Assembly (NCBI RefSeq): GCF_025965215.1
Contig: NZ_JAOPXI010000104.1
Location: 1-49,695, forward strand
Direction: 5' to 3'
DNA from: Marmoricola sp.
Lineage (GTDB): Bacteria; Actinomycetota; Actinomycetes; Propionibacteriales; Nocardioidaceae
Length of the DNA stretch: 49,695 nt
Below the pieces are notes generated by a model that was not told where the DNA came from, searched no databases, and saw only the letters and a list, made by a program, of their open reading frames with translations. Each line of letters starts with the position of its first letter. Within the stretch, counting starts at the first letter, position 1. This document shows positions 19,270 through 28,280 of this stretch, piece after piece. The translations under genes were made by a program, and so were the position numbers.

Positions 19270-20138
19270 GGCGTCCTCTTCTGATGCATCCGGCGCTTCC
19301 TGGCTATCCTGCGCTGCTTGGAAACGAAGGCTACCGACATCCTCTGGGTGGGCCCGGGCGCGAGTCGCTGCAGACGCCAGGCCATCCGTGCCTGGATCGG
19401 CTCGACCACGAGCGCCTCCCCTGCGGCGACCGCCGCCAGGACCCGGTCGGCCAGGACGGCGGGATCCACTGGCTTGCGGATGCCCTGGCCCTTGAGGAAG
19501 TAGTCCCGCCCCACGATGGCGCCGAACTCGCCCTTGTCGAGGATCGGCGTGTCGACGGCTGCGGGGCAGATCGCGGTCACGCCGACGCCATGGGCGTGGG
19601 CCTCGGACCGCAGGGCAAGGGACAGCCCCACGACCGCGTGCTTGGTCATGACGTACGACGTCAGCAGCCCGGCCGCCATCAGACCGCCCATCGAGGCCGT
19701 GTTGACGATGTGTCCGCCACCCTGGCGCACCATCGACGGGTAGGCCGCCGCGACGCCGTGCACGACGCCGCGGATGTTGACGTCGATGATCGAGTCCCAC
19801 TGCGCGAGGGTCAGGTCCTGGGTCTCACCGATCAGACTGATCCCCGCGTTGTTGAACATCAGGTCGAGGCGGCCGTGCTCGTCGACCACCTCGTCGACCA
19901 GCGCCTGGACCGCCGCTGCGTCCGTGACGTCGAGCCGGACCCCTCGAGCCGACCCCGGACCGGTCAGACCGGCGGCGACCCGGTCAGCCGCCGGACCGTT
20001 GATGTCGGCGAGCACCACGTGGGCGCCGGCGGCGACCAGGGCGGCGCCGAGGCTTGCCCCGATACCGGAGCCGCCGCCGGTGACGATCGCACTGGCGCCG
20101 ACGTACAGGCTCTGACGCTTGTCGGTTTTGATTGACAC
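19266..20138 (-). CDS. Short-chain dehydrogenase/reductase
   Basis: 290 aa. Classical SDR: TGGGSGIG (residues 20-27), Asp45 at the end of beta-2 favouring NAD(H), NNAG (96-99), Ser149 and Tyr162-x3-Lys166 (YVMTK) as the catalytic set. The C-terminal ~40 residues form a basic extension (SKQRRIARKRRMHQKR), often seen in actinobacterial SDRs acting on lipids. The GTG start at 20138 lies inside the palindrome 20132-20145; it has only AGG eight bases upstream, so the transcript may be leaderless. An oxidoreductase for an alcohol/ketone step of the divergent catabolic locus is inferred. Confidence 0.9.
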
Positions 20139-20145
20139 GTGTCAA
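20132..20145. promoter_or_regulatory. Perfect 14-bp palindrome TTGACACGTGTCAA (probable TetR operator)
   Basis: The palindrome lies in the 29-bp divergent gap and covers the SDR start codon; it ends 22 bp before the FMO start. Each arm also contains a TTGACA -35-like hexamer. The EthR-like TetR encoded as second gene of the rightward operon is the obvious candidate binder. Confidence 0.7.
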
Positions 20146-20167
20146 ACCTAACGCCTACGGTGCGGTC

Positions 20168-21493
20168 ATGGCTACAGCGATCATCGGTGCCGGTATCAGC
20201 GGACTGACGATGAGCAAGATGCTCAGCGACTACGGCATCGAGTACACCACCTTCGAGTCCTCCGACAGGATCGGCGGCAACTGGGCCTTCGGCAACCCCA
20301 ACGGGCACAGCAGCGCCTACCGGTCGCTGCACATCGACACCTCCAAGCACCAGCTGTCCTTCAAGGACTTCCCGATGCCGGCGAGCTACCCGGACTTCCC
20401 GCACCACACCCAGATCAAGGCCTACCTCGAGTCCTACGCCGACGCCTTCGACCTCAAGGCCAACATCGAGTTCGAGAACGGCGTCGTCCATGCCCGTCGG
20501 ATCGTTGGGGACAACGGGAAGGACGGTGGCTGGGAGCTGGACCTGGCCGACGGGAGCACCCGCAGCTTCGAGTTCCTGATCGTCGCAAACGGTCACCACT
20601 GGGACCCGCGCTTCGCGAACTTCCCCGGCACGTTCGACGGTGTCTCGCTCCACTCGCACGCCTACATCGACCCGTACACGCCGATGGACTTCTCGCACAA
20701 GCGGATTCTGGTCGTCGGCATCGGCAACAGTGCCGCCGACATCGCCGTCGAGCTGTCGTCGAAGGCACTGCAGAACGAGGTCACGCTGACCACACGGTCA
20801 GGCGCCTGGATCGTGCCGAAGTACATCGCCGGCAGGCCCGCGGACAAGTACTACAAGACCTCGCCGTACGTCCCGATGAAGTGGCAGCGCAAGCTGGCGC
20901 AGCTCGGCCAGCCGATCATCTCGGGTCGCCCCGAGCTCTACGGCCTGCCGAAGCCGAACCACCTGTTCTTCGAGGCTCACCCGACCCAGTCGGTCGAGCT
21001 CCCGCTGCGGCTCGGGTCGGGCGACGTGGTCGCCAAGCCGAACGTCACCCTGCTGGACGGTGACACCGTGCACTTCGAGGACGGCACCAGCAGCGACTTC
21101 GACGTGATCCTCTACGCCACCGGGTACAACATCACCTTCCCGTTCTTCGATCCCGGCTTCATCAGCGCGCCGGAGAACGACATCCGGCTGTTCAAGCGGA
21201 TCTTCAAGCCCGGCATCGACGATCTCGCGTTCGTCGGGTTCGCGCAGGCCACCCCGACGCTGTTCCCGTTCGTGGAGGCGCAGACGCGACTCGTCGCGGC
21301 GTACCTGACCGGGCACTACGCACTCCCGCCGATTGCCGAGATGGAGCGCGTGATCAGTGCGGACCAGGAGAAGTACACCGGCCACATGGTCGCCAGCGCG
21401 CGGCACACACAGCAGACCGACTACTTCCTCTACGAGCACGACCTGCGCGCCCGCGAGCTGCCGGCCGGACGGGCCCGCCAGGTGCAGGCATGA
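20168..21493 (+). CDS. Flavin-containing monooxygenase (class B, FMO/Baeyer-Villiger-like)
   Basis: 441 aa from ATG 20168. The FAD-binding GAGISG (residues 7-12) and ESSDRIGGNW are followed by the fingerprint F156xG158xxxH162xxxY166 and the NADPH-binding GIGNSAAD (184-191). With Tyr in place of the Trp of Baeyer-Villiger enzymes, the fingerprint is of FMO type. The C-terminal LYATGYNITFPFF motif is also FMO-like. It could oxygenate N, S or a ketone. The neighbouring hydrolase, CoA ligase and dehydrogenases favour ring or ketone oxidation followed by ester cleavage. It is the first gene of a six-gene operon. Confidence 0.92.
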   Translation: MATAIIGAGISGLTMSKMLSDYGIEYTTFESSDRIGGNWAFGNPNGHSSAYRSLHIDTSKHQLSFKDFPMPASYPDFPHHTQIKAYLESYADAFDLKANIEFENGVVHARRIVGDNGKDGGWELDLADGSTRSFEFLIVANGHHWDPRFANFPGTFDGVSLHSHAYIDPYTPMDFSHKRILVVGIGNSAADIAVELSSKALQNEVTLTTRSGAWIVPKYIAGRPADKYYKTSPYVPMKWQRKLAQLGQPIISGRPELYGLPKPNHLFFEAHPTQSVELPLRLGSGDVVAKPNVTLLDGDTVHFEDGTSSDFDVILYATGYNITFPFFDPGFISAPENDIRLFKRIFKPGIDDLAFVGFAQATPTLFPFVEAQTRLVAAYLTGHYALPPIAEMERVISADQEKYTGHMVASARHTQQTDYFLYEHDLRARELPAGRARQVQA

Positions 21494-22101
21494 CCAGCAC
21501 GAGTCCGCTCGACCGGCGCGGCCCCAGCCGGGGCGACGAGCGCCGGGCGGCGCTGCTCGCGGCACTGGACGGGATCCTGCGCGACGGGACCGGCCTGGAG
21601 GAGATCAATGTCGCCGAGCTGTCCGAGCGCGCCGGGGTGACGCGGTCGGCGTTCTACTTCTACTTCGAGAACAAGGCCTTCGCGGTCGCTGCCCTGATGG
21701 ACGAGCTGTACGCCGACGCGGCGACCGTCACCGATCTGCTGGGCAGCCAGGAAGGCACCCCTGCGCACCGGATCGAGACCATGATCCGCGGCCTGTTCGC
21801 TTCCCTGGACCGGCACCTGCACCTCTACCGGGCCATGCTCGACGCACGCGGCAACAACCCGACGGTGCGGGAGATGTGGGACCGGGACCGGGCTTCCTTC
21901 GTCCCGGCCGTCGCGGCAATGATCCGCGCCGAACGCAAGGCTGGCCACGCGGTGAAGGGCGCCGACGCCGATGCGCTGGCGGCCGTCCTGCTCGATCTCA
22001 ACGACCGGGCCATGGAGCGCCGCGCCCGCGGTGACGGCCCACCGACCGACCGGCACGTCGACGCACTGGTCTCCCTCTGGCTGAGGAGCATCTACGGCTG
22101 A
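21490..22101 (+). CDS. TetR family regulator (EthR-like)
   Basis: 203 aa; its ATG overlaps the FMO stop as ATGA. The HTH (INVAELSERAGVTRSAFYFYFENK) and the following helix bundle (RAMLDARGNNPTVREMW) are EthR-like; in M. tuberculosis EthR controls the monooxygenase EthA, a parallel to this FMO-TetR pair. It probably binds the palindrome at 20132-20145 and senses a pathway intermediate, perhaps a CoA ester. It is cotranscribed with its targets, so autoregulation is likely. Confidence 0.9.
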   Translation: MTSTSPLDRRGPSRGDERRAALLAALDGILRDGTGLEEINVAELSERAGVTRSAFYFYFENKAFAVAALMDELYADAATVTDLLGSQEGTPAHRIETMIRGLFASLDRHLHLYRAMLDARGNNPTVREMWDRDRASFVPAVAAMIRAERKAGHAVKGADADALAAVLLDLNDRAMERRARGDGPPTDRHVDALVSLWLRSIYG

Positions 22102-23114
22102 TGAGCAGTCCACGTACACCGACCACAATCAGGTTCACGTCTGCCGGCACCGACTGCGAGGCCTCGCACTTCGCGGCGCTCGACGACCGGCTCGCTGGAC
22201 CAGCCGGTCGCCCGGTGGTCGTCCTGGCCCACGGCCTCGGCGGTACCCGCGACTCCGGCCTCGAGCCGTTCGCACGTGCCTTCGCCGCTGCCGGTCTGGA
22301 CGCGCTGACCTTCGACTACCGCGGGTTCGGCACCAGTGCCGGTACGCCGCGTCAACGGGTCTCGCTCGACGCCCAGCTCGCGGACTACCGAGCCGCGATG
22401 CGGGCAGCAGCGGCGCTCCCGGGTGTCGATCCCGGCCGGCTCGTCCTGTGGGGAGTCTCGCTGGCCGGCGGACACGTGCTGCGTGTCGCGGCGAACCGGA
22501 GCGACGTCGCGGCCGTGATCTCGGTGGTACCGATGGTCGACGGCCTGGCAGCCGGGCTGCACGCGATCGGAAGTCACCAGCCGGTCGAGCTCCTGCGCGC
22601 GACCGGACTCGGCATCAGAGGCCGGCTCGCCTCCCAGTTAGGCCGAGCGCCCGTGACGATGCCGATCGTCGCCCGTCCCGGCGAGCTCGGCGCGATGACC
22701 CTTCCGGGCGCGCTGGAGGACTACCTCTCGATCGCCGGCCCGTCCTGGGTCAACGAGATCCATGCCGACGTCACCCTGGAGCTCGGAACCCGCAAGCCCG
22801 CCCGGGCTGCAGCCGACATCGCTGCTCCCCTGCTCGTGCAGATCGCCGACTTCGACCTGAGCGCACCACCGCACGCGAGCGCCAAGGCGGCGTTCAAGGG
22901 CCGCGCCGAGGTCCGGCACTACCCCGGCGACCACTTCGACCTGTTCGCGGGCAAGCCGTACCACGAGGCGGCGGTCAGGCACGCGGTGTCCTTCCTGACC
23001 AGGCACCTGAGTGCGAACGTCATCGCGTCTCGACAAGCTCGACGACCGGAGACCGGCGCGGCCATCGAGCTCACCGAGATGCTGGCACCCGAGAGCGAAC
23101 CCACCCATGGCTGA
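22101..23114 (+). CDS. Alpha/beta hydrolase (serine esterase type) in the FMO operon
   Basis: 337 aa; the ATG shares one base with the TetR stop. The core shows LAHGLGGTRDSGLEPF, FDYRGFGTSAG, the nucleophile elbow GVSLAGG and the catalytic His in PGDHFDLF. The layout resembles the small hydrolases that follow Baeyer-Villiger-type monooxygenases and would cleave an ester or lactone made by the FMO. The last ~25 residues (IASRQARRPETG onward) are encoded by a dispersed repeat at 23026-23049 and its flank, so the native C-terminus may have been extended by its insertion. It overlaps the next gene by 8 bp. Confidence 0.86.
   Translation: MSSPRTPTTIRFTSAGTDCEASHFAALDDRLAGPAGRPVVVLAHGLGGTRDSGLEPFARAFAAAGLDALTFDYRGFGTSAGTPRQRVSLDAQLADYRAAMRAAAALPGVDPGRLVLWGVSLAGGHVLRVAANRSDVAAVISVVPMVDGLAAGLHAIGSHQPVELLRATGLGIRGRLASQLGRAPVTMPIVARPGELGAMTLPGALEDYLSIAGPSWVNEIHADVTLELGTRKPARAAADIAAPLLVQIADFDLSAPPHASAKAAFKGRAEVRHYPGDHFDLFAGKPYHEAAVRHAVSFLTRHLSANVIASRQARRPETGAAIELTEMLAPESEPTHG
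23026..23049 (+). repeat. Dispersed REP-like repeat, copy A (inside a gene end)
   Basis: The 24-mer CGTCTCGACAAGCTCGACGACCGG lies within the 3' end of the hydrolase gene. It matches the reverse complement of 44246-44269 at 23 of 24 positions and is similar to 24677-24698. Short dispersed repeats of this type are frequent in Nocardioides and related genomes. Confidence 0.75.
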
Positions 23115-24720
23115 CACCGTCCAGCAGCTCGTGCGCGCCCTGGCGGAGAGCGACGACATCGGGCTGGCGTTCGGCGACGGGACCTGGACCTGGCGCGAGA
23201 CCGTCGCGGACTCCGCGGCCCGGGCCCATGTCCTCGCAGGCTGGGCCGCTCCGGCTCGACCGCTGCACGTCGGAGTCCTGCTCGAGAACACCCCCGAGAT
23301 GATCCGCGCCCTGCTCGCGGGCGCGATCGGCGGGCACGTCACCGCCGGTATCAACGCGACCCGTCGGGGCGACGCCCTGGCGGCCGACGTACGCCGGGCC
23401 GACTGCCAGGTGCTGCTGACCGACGCCGAGCACCTGCCGCTGCTCGACGGCCTGGACCTGGGCGGCGCCCGGGTGGTCGACACCGACTCGGCGACCTGGG
23501 CCGACGTGACCGCGGCGGCACCTCGGACGACCGAAGGCTTCGCCGACGTCGCCCCGATGGATACCTTCATGCTGATCTTCACCTCCGGGACCAGCGGCGA
23601 GCCGAAAGCGGTCCAGGTCAGCAACTTCATGGTGGTGATGTCGGGAAGCGTCCTGTCGGAGAAGTACGCGCTGACTCCGGACGACACCTGCTACTGCGCG
23701 ATGCCCCTGTTCCACAGCAACGCGATCATGGCCTCGCTGTCACCAGCACTCTGCGGGGGCTCGACGATCGCGTTGGCCAGGAGATTCAGCGCGACCAGCT
23801 TCCTGGCAGACATCCGGCGCTTCGGCGCGACGTATATGAACTACGTCGGCAAGCCGCTCGCCTACGTGCTGGCCACGCCCGAGCTCCCTGATGACGCCGA
23901 CAACCCGTTGCGGACCGCCTTCGGCAACGAGGCCTCCGACCGCGACATCGCCGAGTTCGGTCGCCGGTTCGGCTGCACGGTCTGGGACGGCTTCGGATCG
24001 ACCGAGACGGCCGTGATCATCACCCGCACCGACGACACCCCACTCGGCTCGATCGGCCAGCCGTTCGAAGGTGTGGCGGTCTACGACAAAGAAACACGGA
24101 CCGAATGCCCACGCGCAGTCTTCGACGAAAGCGGTGCCGTCGCCAACCTGGGTGACTGCGTAGGGGAGCTCGTGAACACTGCCGGGGCAGGGTTCTTCAG
24201 CGGCTACTACAACGACGAGGCTGCCACCGCATCGCGACTCGACGGCGGGATGTACTGGTCCGGGGACCTCGGCTACCGCGACGAGGCGGGGTTCGTCTAC
24301 CTGGCCGGACGCACCGACGACTGGCTGCGGGTCGACGGCGAGAACCTCGCTGCCGCGCCGATCGAGGCCCTGCTGCTGCGCCACCCTGCGATCAGCCAGG
24401 CCTGCGTGTACGCCGTACCGGATCCGAACGTGGGCGACCAGCTGATGGCCACGCTGGTGCTGCGCGACGGATCGGTGTTGGAACCCGGGGCGTTCGAGAC
24501 CTTCCTCGGCGAACAGAGCGACCTGTCGCCGAAGGCATGGCCACGCTTCGTCCGGATCGCCGAGACGGTCCCGACCACAGCGACCAACAAGGTGCTGAAG
24601 CGAACCCTGCGCACCGAGGGCACCTCGGTGTCGGACCCGGTGTGGGAGCGCGAGGAACGCGGCCACCGGTACGTCATCTCGACAGGCTCGATGACCGGCG
24701 CCTCGGGAGGCACCCGATGA
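23107..24720 (+). CDS. Acyl-CoA synthetase (AMP-forming, FadD17-like)
   Basis: 537 aa from ATG 23107. The P-loop FTSGTSGEPKAV, the A5 motif WDGFGSTETAV, the A7-A8 region YWSGDLGYRD...LAGRTDDWLRVDGENLA and the C-terminal catalytic lysine in TNKVLKRTL are all intact. The reaction is carboxylate + ATP + CoA to acyl-CoA + AMP + PPi. In this operon it probably activates the acid freed by the preceding hydrolase. The FadD17-like resemblance suggests a long or ring-derived substrate. The C-terminal VISTGSMTGASGG segment is encoded by a second copy of the dispersed repeat. Confidence 0.9.
   Translation: MADTVQQLVRALAESDDIGLAFGDGTWTWRETVADSAARAHVLAGWAAPARPLHVGVLLENTPEMIRALLAGAIGGHVTAGINATRRGDALAADVRRADCQVLLTDAEHLPLLDGLDLGGARVVDTDSATWADVTAAAPRTTEGFADVAPMDTFMLIFTSGTSGEPKAVQVSNFMVVMSGSVLSEKYALTPDDTCYCAMPLFHSNAIMASLSPALCGGSTIALARRFSATSFLADIRRFGATYMNYVGKPLAYVLATPELPDDADNPLRTAFGNEASDRDIAEFGRRFGCTVWDGFGSTETAVIITRTDDTPLGSIGQPFEGVAVYDKETRTECPRAVFDESGAVANLGDCVGELVNTAGAGFFSGYYNDEAATASRLDGGMYWSGDLGYRDEAGFVYLAGRTDDWLRVDGENLAAAPIEALLLRHPAISQACVYAVPDPNVGDQLMATLVLRDGSVLEPGAFETFLGEQSDLSPKAWPRFVRIAETVPTTATNKVLKRTLRTEGTSVSDPVWEREERGHRYVISTGSMTGASGGTR
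24677..24698 (+). repeat. Dispersed REP-like repeat, copy B (inside a gene end)
   Basis: TCTCGACAGGCTCGATGACCGG matches copy A except for two bases (AAG/AGG and GACG/GATG) and lies in the last codons of the acyl-CoA ligase gene, in a different reading frame from copy A. With flanking bases it forms GTCATC...GATGAC, a small hairpin. Confidence 0.65.
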
Positions 24721-25721
24721 AGGTCGCAGTCACCGGCGCCGCCGGCTTCCTCGGCCTGAACCTGCTCACGGCGCTGCTCGCCGACGGCCACGACGTCCTG
24801 GCGCTGGACACGGCGCGTCCGCCGATGCCGGCCGGCCAGCACGGGGCGGGCACCTTGCGTTGGGGTGCTGTCGACATCCTCGACGAGACCGCGGTGACGC
24901 GGGCTCTGGCCGACATCGAGGTCGTCCACCACCTGGTGGCGGTGATCAGCCTGCGCCAGGAGGATCCGGTGGCGGAGAAGGTCAACGTGCACGGCGTCGG
25001 CGCGGTCGCGCGAGCCTCGCTGGCAGCCGGCGTCCGGCGGATGGTGAACTGCGGCTCGCTCGCCTCCTTCGACTACGAGAAGGGCGCGACCGTTGACGAA
25101 GGCTCAGCCCGCTCGACCGATCCGGCTCTGCCGGTCTACCACCGCTCCAAGTACGGCGGCGAGGTCGAGCTCCTCAAGGTCATCGACGCCGGGCTCGACG
25201 CGGTCATCTGCAACCCGACCGGCATCTACGGACCCCTCGACCACCCGGACAGGCTGTCCCGGATGAACCAGAGCCTGCTCGAGGCCGCCCTGGGCAAGCT
25301 CGCGGCAAGCGTCTCCGGCGAGTTCGACATGGTCGACGCCCGCGACGTCGCAGCCGGCTTCGTGCTGGCCGCCGAGAAGGGCCGGACCGGTCACAACTAC
25401 CTGATCGGCGGCCACCGCCACGACTTGTTCGACGCTCAGGTGCGCGCAGCCGAGCTCGCGGGCCGCAGGGGCCCGCGGATCAGGATCCCGATGCGCGTCC
25501 TGGAGGCCGTCGCACCACTGGTGGACCCGGTGGCGCGACGCTTCGGTTCGGACTCGTTCGCCCCCGCGGCACTGGAGAACATCTCGATGAGTCCGGTCGT
25601 CGACCGCACCAAGGCGGGAGCCGAGCTCGGTTACCAGCCACGTGCGACCGAGGAGACCCTCCGCGACCTGGTGGCGTTCTTCGCCGCGTCCGGGCTGCTG
25701 GGACAGGCTGCGGTGTCCTGA
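24717..25721 (+). CDS. NAD-dependent epimerase/dehydratase family (3-beta-HSD-like extended SDR)
   Basis: 334 aa; ATG overlaps the ligase stop as ATGA. The N-terminal TGAAGFLG nucleotide motif, HHLVAVISL, SLASFDYEK and the YHRSK (Tyr-x3-Lys) active site define an extended SDR. The body resembles 3-beta-hydroxysteroid dehydrogenase and dihydroflavonol reductase subfamilies more than sugar epimerases. In this catabolic operon, oxidation of a hydroxyl on the CoA-activated or ring substrate is the likely step; the substrate is not identified. Confidence 0.88.
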   Translation: MKVAVTGAAGFLGLNLLTALLADGHDVLALDTARPPMPAGQHGAGTLRWGAVDILDETAVTRALADIEVVHHLVAVISLRQEDPVAEKVNVHGVGAVARASLAAGVRRMVNCGSLASFDYEKGATVDEGSARSTDPALPVYHRSKYGGEVELLKVIDAGLDAVICNPTGIYGPLDHPDRLSRMNQSLLEAALGKLAASVSGEFDMVDARDVAAGFVLAAEKGRTGHNYLIGGHRHDLFDAQVRAAELAGRRGPRIRIPMRVLEAVAPLVDPVARRFGSDSFAPAALENISMSPVVDRTKAGAELGYQPRATEETLRDLVAFFAASGLLGQAAVS

Positions 25722-26737
25722 TGCTGCTCGACGTCCAGCTCGACGCCCGCCCGGACCAGGCGGCCGAGCGGGCGCGACACCTGGTCGCTGCCGGGGTCGA
25801 CGGACTCTTCACGTTCGAGGGACCGCACGACGTCTTCCTACCGTTGATCGTGGCCGCGAACACGGTCGAGACCGACCTGATGACCAACGTTGCGATCGCG
25901 CTGCCGCGCAGTCCGATGCACCTGGCCAACATGGCCTACGACCTGCACCTGCTGTCGGCGGGCAGGTTCCGGCTCGGCCTCGGCTCGCAGATCAAGCCGC
26001 ACATCGAGAAGCGGTACGGCGGCGTCTGGAGCAAGCCGGCGGCCCGGATGCGTGAAACGGTGCTGGCGACCAAGGCGATCCTGACCTCGTGGCAGGACGG
26101 CACCAGGCTGGACTTCCGTGGTGAGTTCACCCAGCACACGCTGATGCCGCCGACTTTCGTCCCCGGCCCCAACCCGTACGGCGTCCCGCCGGTCCTGCTC
26201 GGCGCCCTCGGACCGATCATGACCCGCACCGCTGCCGAGGTCGCCGACGGACTGCTGGTGATGCCGTTCAACAGCGCGCGGCACTTCCGCGAACGCACGC
26301 TGCCCGCCGTGGCCGAAGGGCTCGAACTGGCCGGCCGGCCCGCTCTCGACGCCGGCGGGTTCGACCTCTACCCGCAGGCGATCGTCGCGATGGGCACGAC
26401 GCCGGCCGAGATCGAGGCGGCCAGTGCCGGCGTACGGGGCCTGCTCGCGTTCTACGGGTCGACGCCGGCGTACGTGCCCGTCCTGGAGATCGAGGGCTGG
26501 GGCGACCTGCAGCCCCAGCTCAACGCGCTGTCCAAGACCGGCGACATCACCTCGATGATCGACCTGGTCGACGACGACATGCTGCGGACGCTCGCCGTCG
26601 TCGGCACCCCGTCCGAGTGCGCCGCCGAGATCAAGGACCGCTTCGGCGATGTAGCGGACCGCATCTGTGCCTACTTCCCGGGTTCTGACCACTCGGCCAC
26701 CACGATCCGGGAGCTGGCCGAGTCACTGAAGCGCTAG
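25721..26737 (+). CDS. LLM-class F420-dependent oxidoreductase (TIGR03617-like)
   Basis: 338 aa; the ATG shares a base with the previous stop (TGATG). The luciferase-like TIM barrel is recognisable by LFTFEGPHDVFLPL, IALPRSPMHLANMAYDL, GRFRLGLGSQIKPHIEKRYG and APFx-like PPVLLGALGPIMTRTAAEVADG. The family uses F420 (or FMN) to move hydride on alcohols, enones or aldehydes. It ends the six-gene operon and overlaps the convergent cyclase stop by 4 bp. With the DDN-like gene it makes this locus F420-rich. Confidence 0.9.
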   Translation: MLLDVQLDARPDQAAERARHLVAAGVDGLFTFEGPHDVFLPLIVAANTVETDLMTNVAIALPRSPMHLANMAYDLHLLSAGRFRLGLGSQIKPHIEKRYGGVWSKPAARMRETVLATKAILTSWQDGTRLDFRGEFTQHTLMPPTFVPGPNPYGVPPVLLGALGPIMTRTAAEVADGLLVMPFNSARHFRERTLPAVAEGLELAGRPALDAGGFDLYPQAIVAMGTTPAEIEAASAGVRGLLAFYGSTPAYVPVLEIEGWGDLQPQLNALSKTGDITSMIDLVDDDMLRTLAVVGTPSECAAEIKDRFGDVADRICAYFPGSDHSATTIRELAESLKR

Positions 26738-28245
26738 ACCGGGACCGCGAGCGTCGTCGGCGCGAGGCGCCCGCGCAGCAGCATCGGTTCGAGCAGTCGC
26801 CAGCGCGCCCGTTCCCCGGCCTCGGCCCGATCCACGATCCGTTCGGACGCCACCACGCGCTCGGGCCGGTCCTTGGCCTGCTCGGTCAGCCGGGCCGCCT
26901 CGTTCACGGCATCGCCGATGACGGTGTACTCCAGCCGCTGCGTCGCCCCGATGTTGCCGGCGATCACCAGGCCGTGCGAGACGCCGATACCCGCGTCGAG
27001 GTCAGGGACCTCCTCACGCAGGCGGACGGCCATCGTGCGCGCCGCCGCGAGCGCCGCGGCCGCCGGATCGGGGAGTTCCAGCGGTGCTCCGAAGATGCAC
27101 AGCGCCGCATCGCCCTCGAACTTGTTCACGAGGCCGCCGTACTCGGAGACCACGGAGACCACCACCTCGAAGAACCGGTTCAGCGCGGCCACCACCTCGC
27201 CGGCCGGGCGCGAGGCCGCGAAGGTAGTGGACCCGATCACGTCGACGAACAACGCAGCCGCTTCGCGCTCCTCTCCCCCCAGTGCCACCCCCTGCTGCAG
27301 CGCCAGCCGGGCCACGTCCTCGCCGACGTGGCGTCCGAAGAGGTCGCGCAGCTGCTCGCGTTCGCGCAACGCGAAGACCATGTTGTTGAGGCCGGACTGG
27401 AGCTGGCCGATCTCGCCGGCGTCGTCGACGACGACCGTGACGTCCAGGTCGCCCTTCTCGATCTCGGCCAGTGCCTGCGTCAGTCCGCAGAGCGGCTCCC
27501 CGACCGACTTCGCGAACAGCACCGTGGCGAACAACCCGGTCACCAGCGCGCCGAGGCCGACGACCAGGCCGCTGATCGAGAGCTGGTGCAAGGAGACGCC
27601 GGACTCGCCCGCGAACGCAATCATGCCGATCAGGCCGAGCATCGGGACGCCGGTGGTCAGGGCCCAGGCGAAGACGGCCTTCTGGCCCACGCCTGCCGTC
27701 GAGCCGCGCTGCGGCGGCGACAGCTCGAGGACCCGGGTGATGGCCGACTTGAAGAGCCGCATGCACAACAGGTACGACGTCGCGGCGGTCGCCAGGCCAC
27801 TGATCATCACCGCCATCGCCATCTGCAACGCGTACATGCCGCCGACGTGGAGGTTGGCGTAGAAGAAGACGATGCACGAACACGCCCACAGCACCACCTG
27901 CATCCAGAACAGCCACCACGGCAGGTTCAGGGTGAGCTCGCGCTCCTCCTCGTCCGGCGACATCCCCCGCATCGTCCAGTCCAGCGCCCGGTGCGCCCGG
28001 GGGGCGGCGACCGCCCCGACGAAGATCCAGCTCACCCCGACGCAGACCAGTCCCAGGATCACGTTGCCGCGAACGATCGACGGCGTGGACTCGTTCGGGG
28101 GGAACGGGAAGACGACGAGGTACTCCACCATCAGGACCGCGGCGCCGACGACGTTGGCGAACCAGACCAGGCCGATCACCTGGTACGGGCGCACCCCACG
28201 GATATCCGGACCGTGCAGGCCATGACCACCGTAGAAGTTGAACAT
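26734..28245 (-). CDS. Membrane adenylate cyclase (6 TM, HAMP, class III catalytic domain)
   Basis: 503 aa from ATG 28245, chosen because a longer start would overlap the Nudix gene; no good ribosome site is visible. Six hydrophobic segments (~22-45, 61-80, 108-131, 137-162, 190-213, 222-246) precede a HAMP domain (~247-300) and a cyclase domain. Metal-binding Asp335 (FVDVIGSTT) and Asp379 (NKFEGDAALCIFGAP), and the base/transition-state residues in YTVIGDAVNEAAR (Asn448, Arg452), are present, so it should be active. The architecture matches the M. tuberculosis Rv1318c-Rv1320c group. A membrane or lipid signal is inferred. Confidence 0.92.
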   Translation of the reverse strand: MFNFYGGHGLHGPDIRGVRPYQVIGLVWFANVVGAAVLMVEYLVVFPFPPNESTPSIVRGNVILGLVCVGVSWIFVGAVAAPRAHRALDWTMRGMSPDEEERELTLNLPWWLFWMQVVLWACSCIVFFYANLHVGGMYALQMAMAVMISGLATAATSYLLCMRLFKSAITRVLELSPPQRGSTAGVGQKAVFAWALTTGVPMLGLIGMIAFAGESGVSLHQLSISGLVVGLGALVTGLFATVLFAKSVGEPLCGLTQALAEIEKGDLDVTVVVDDAGEIGQLQSGLNNMVFALREREQLRDLFGRHVGEDVARLALQQGVALGGEEREAAALFVDVIGSTTFAASRPAGEVVAALNRFFEVVVSVVSEYGGLVNKFEGDAALCIFGAPLELPDPAAAALAAARTMAVRLREEVPDLDAGIGVSHGLVIAGNIGATQRLEYTVIGDAVNEAARLTEQAKDRPERVVASERIVDRAEAGERARWRLLEPMLLRGRLAPTTLAVPV

Positions 28246-28280
28246 GGTCGAAGCGTGACGGCCCGGGTTCACCTTGGCAA

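Noticed and set aside
20168-21493. Calling the monooxygenase a typical Baeyer-Villiger enzyme
   Set aside because: The fingerprint ends in Tyr166 rather than Trp, which places it in the FMO group; Baeyer-Villiger activity remains possible but is not shown by the motif.
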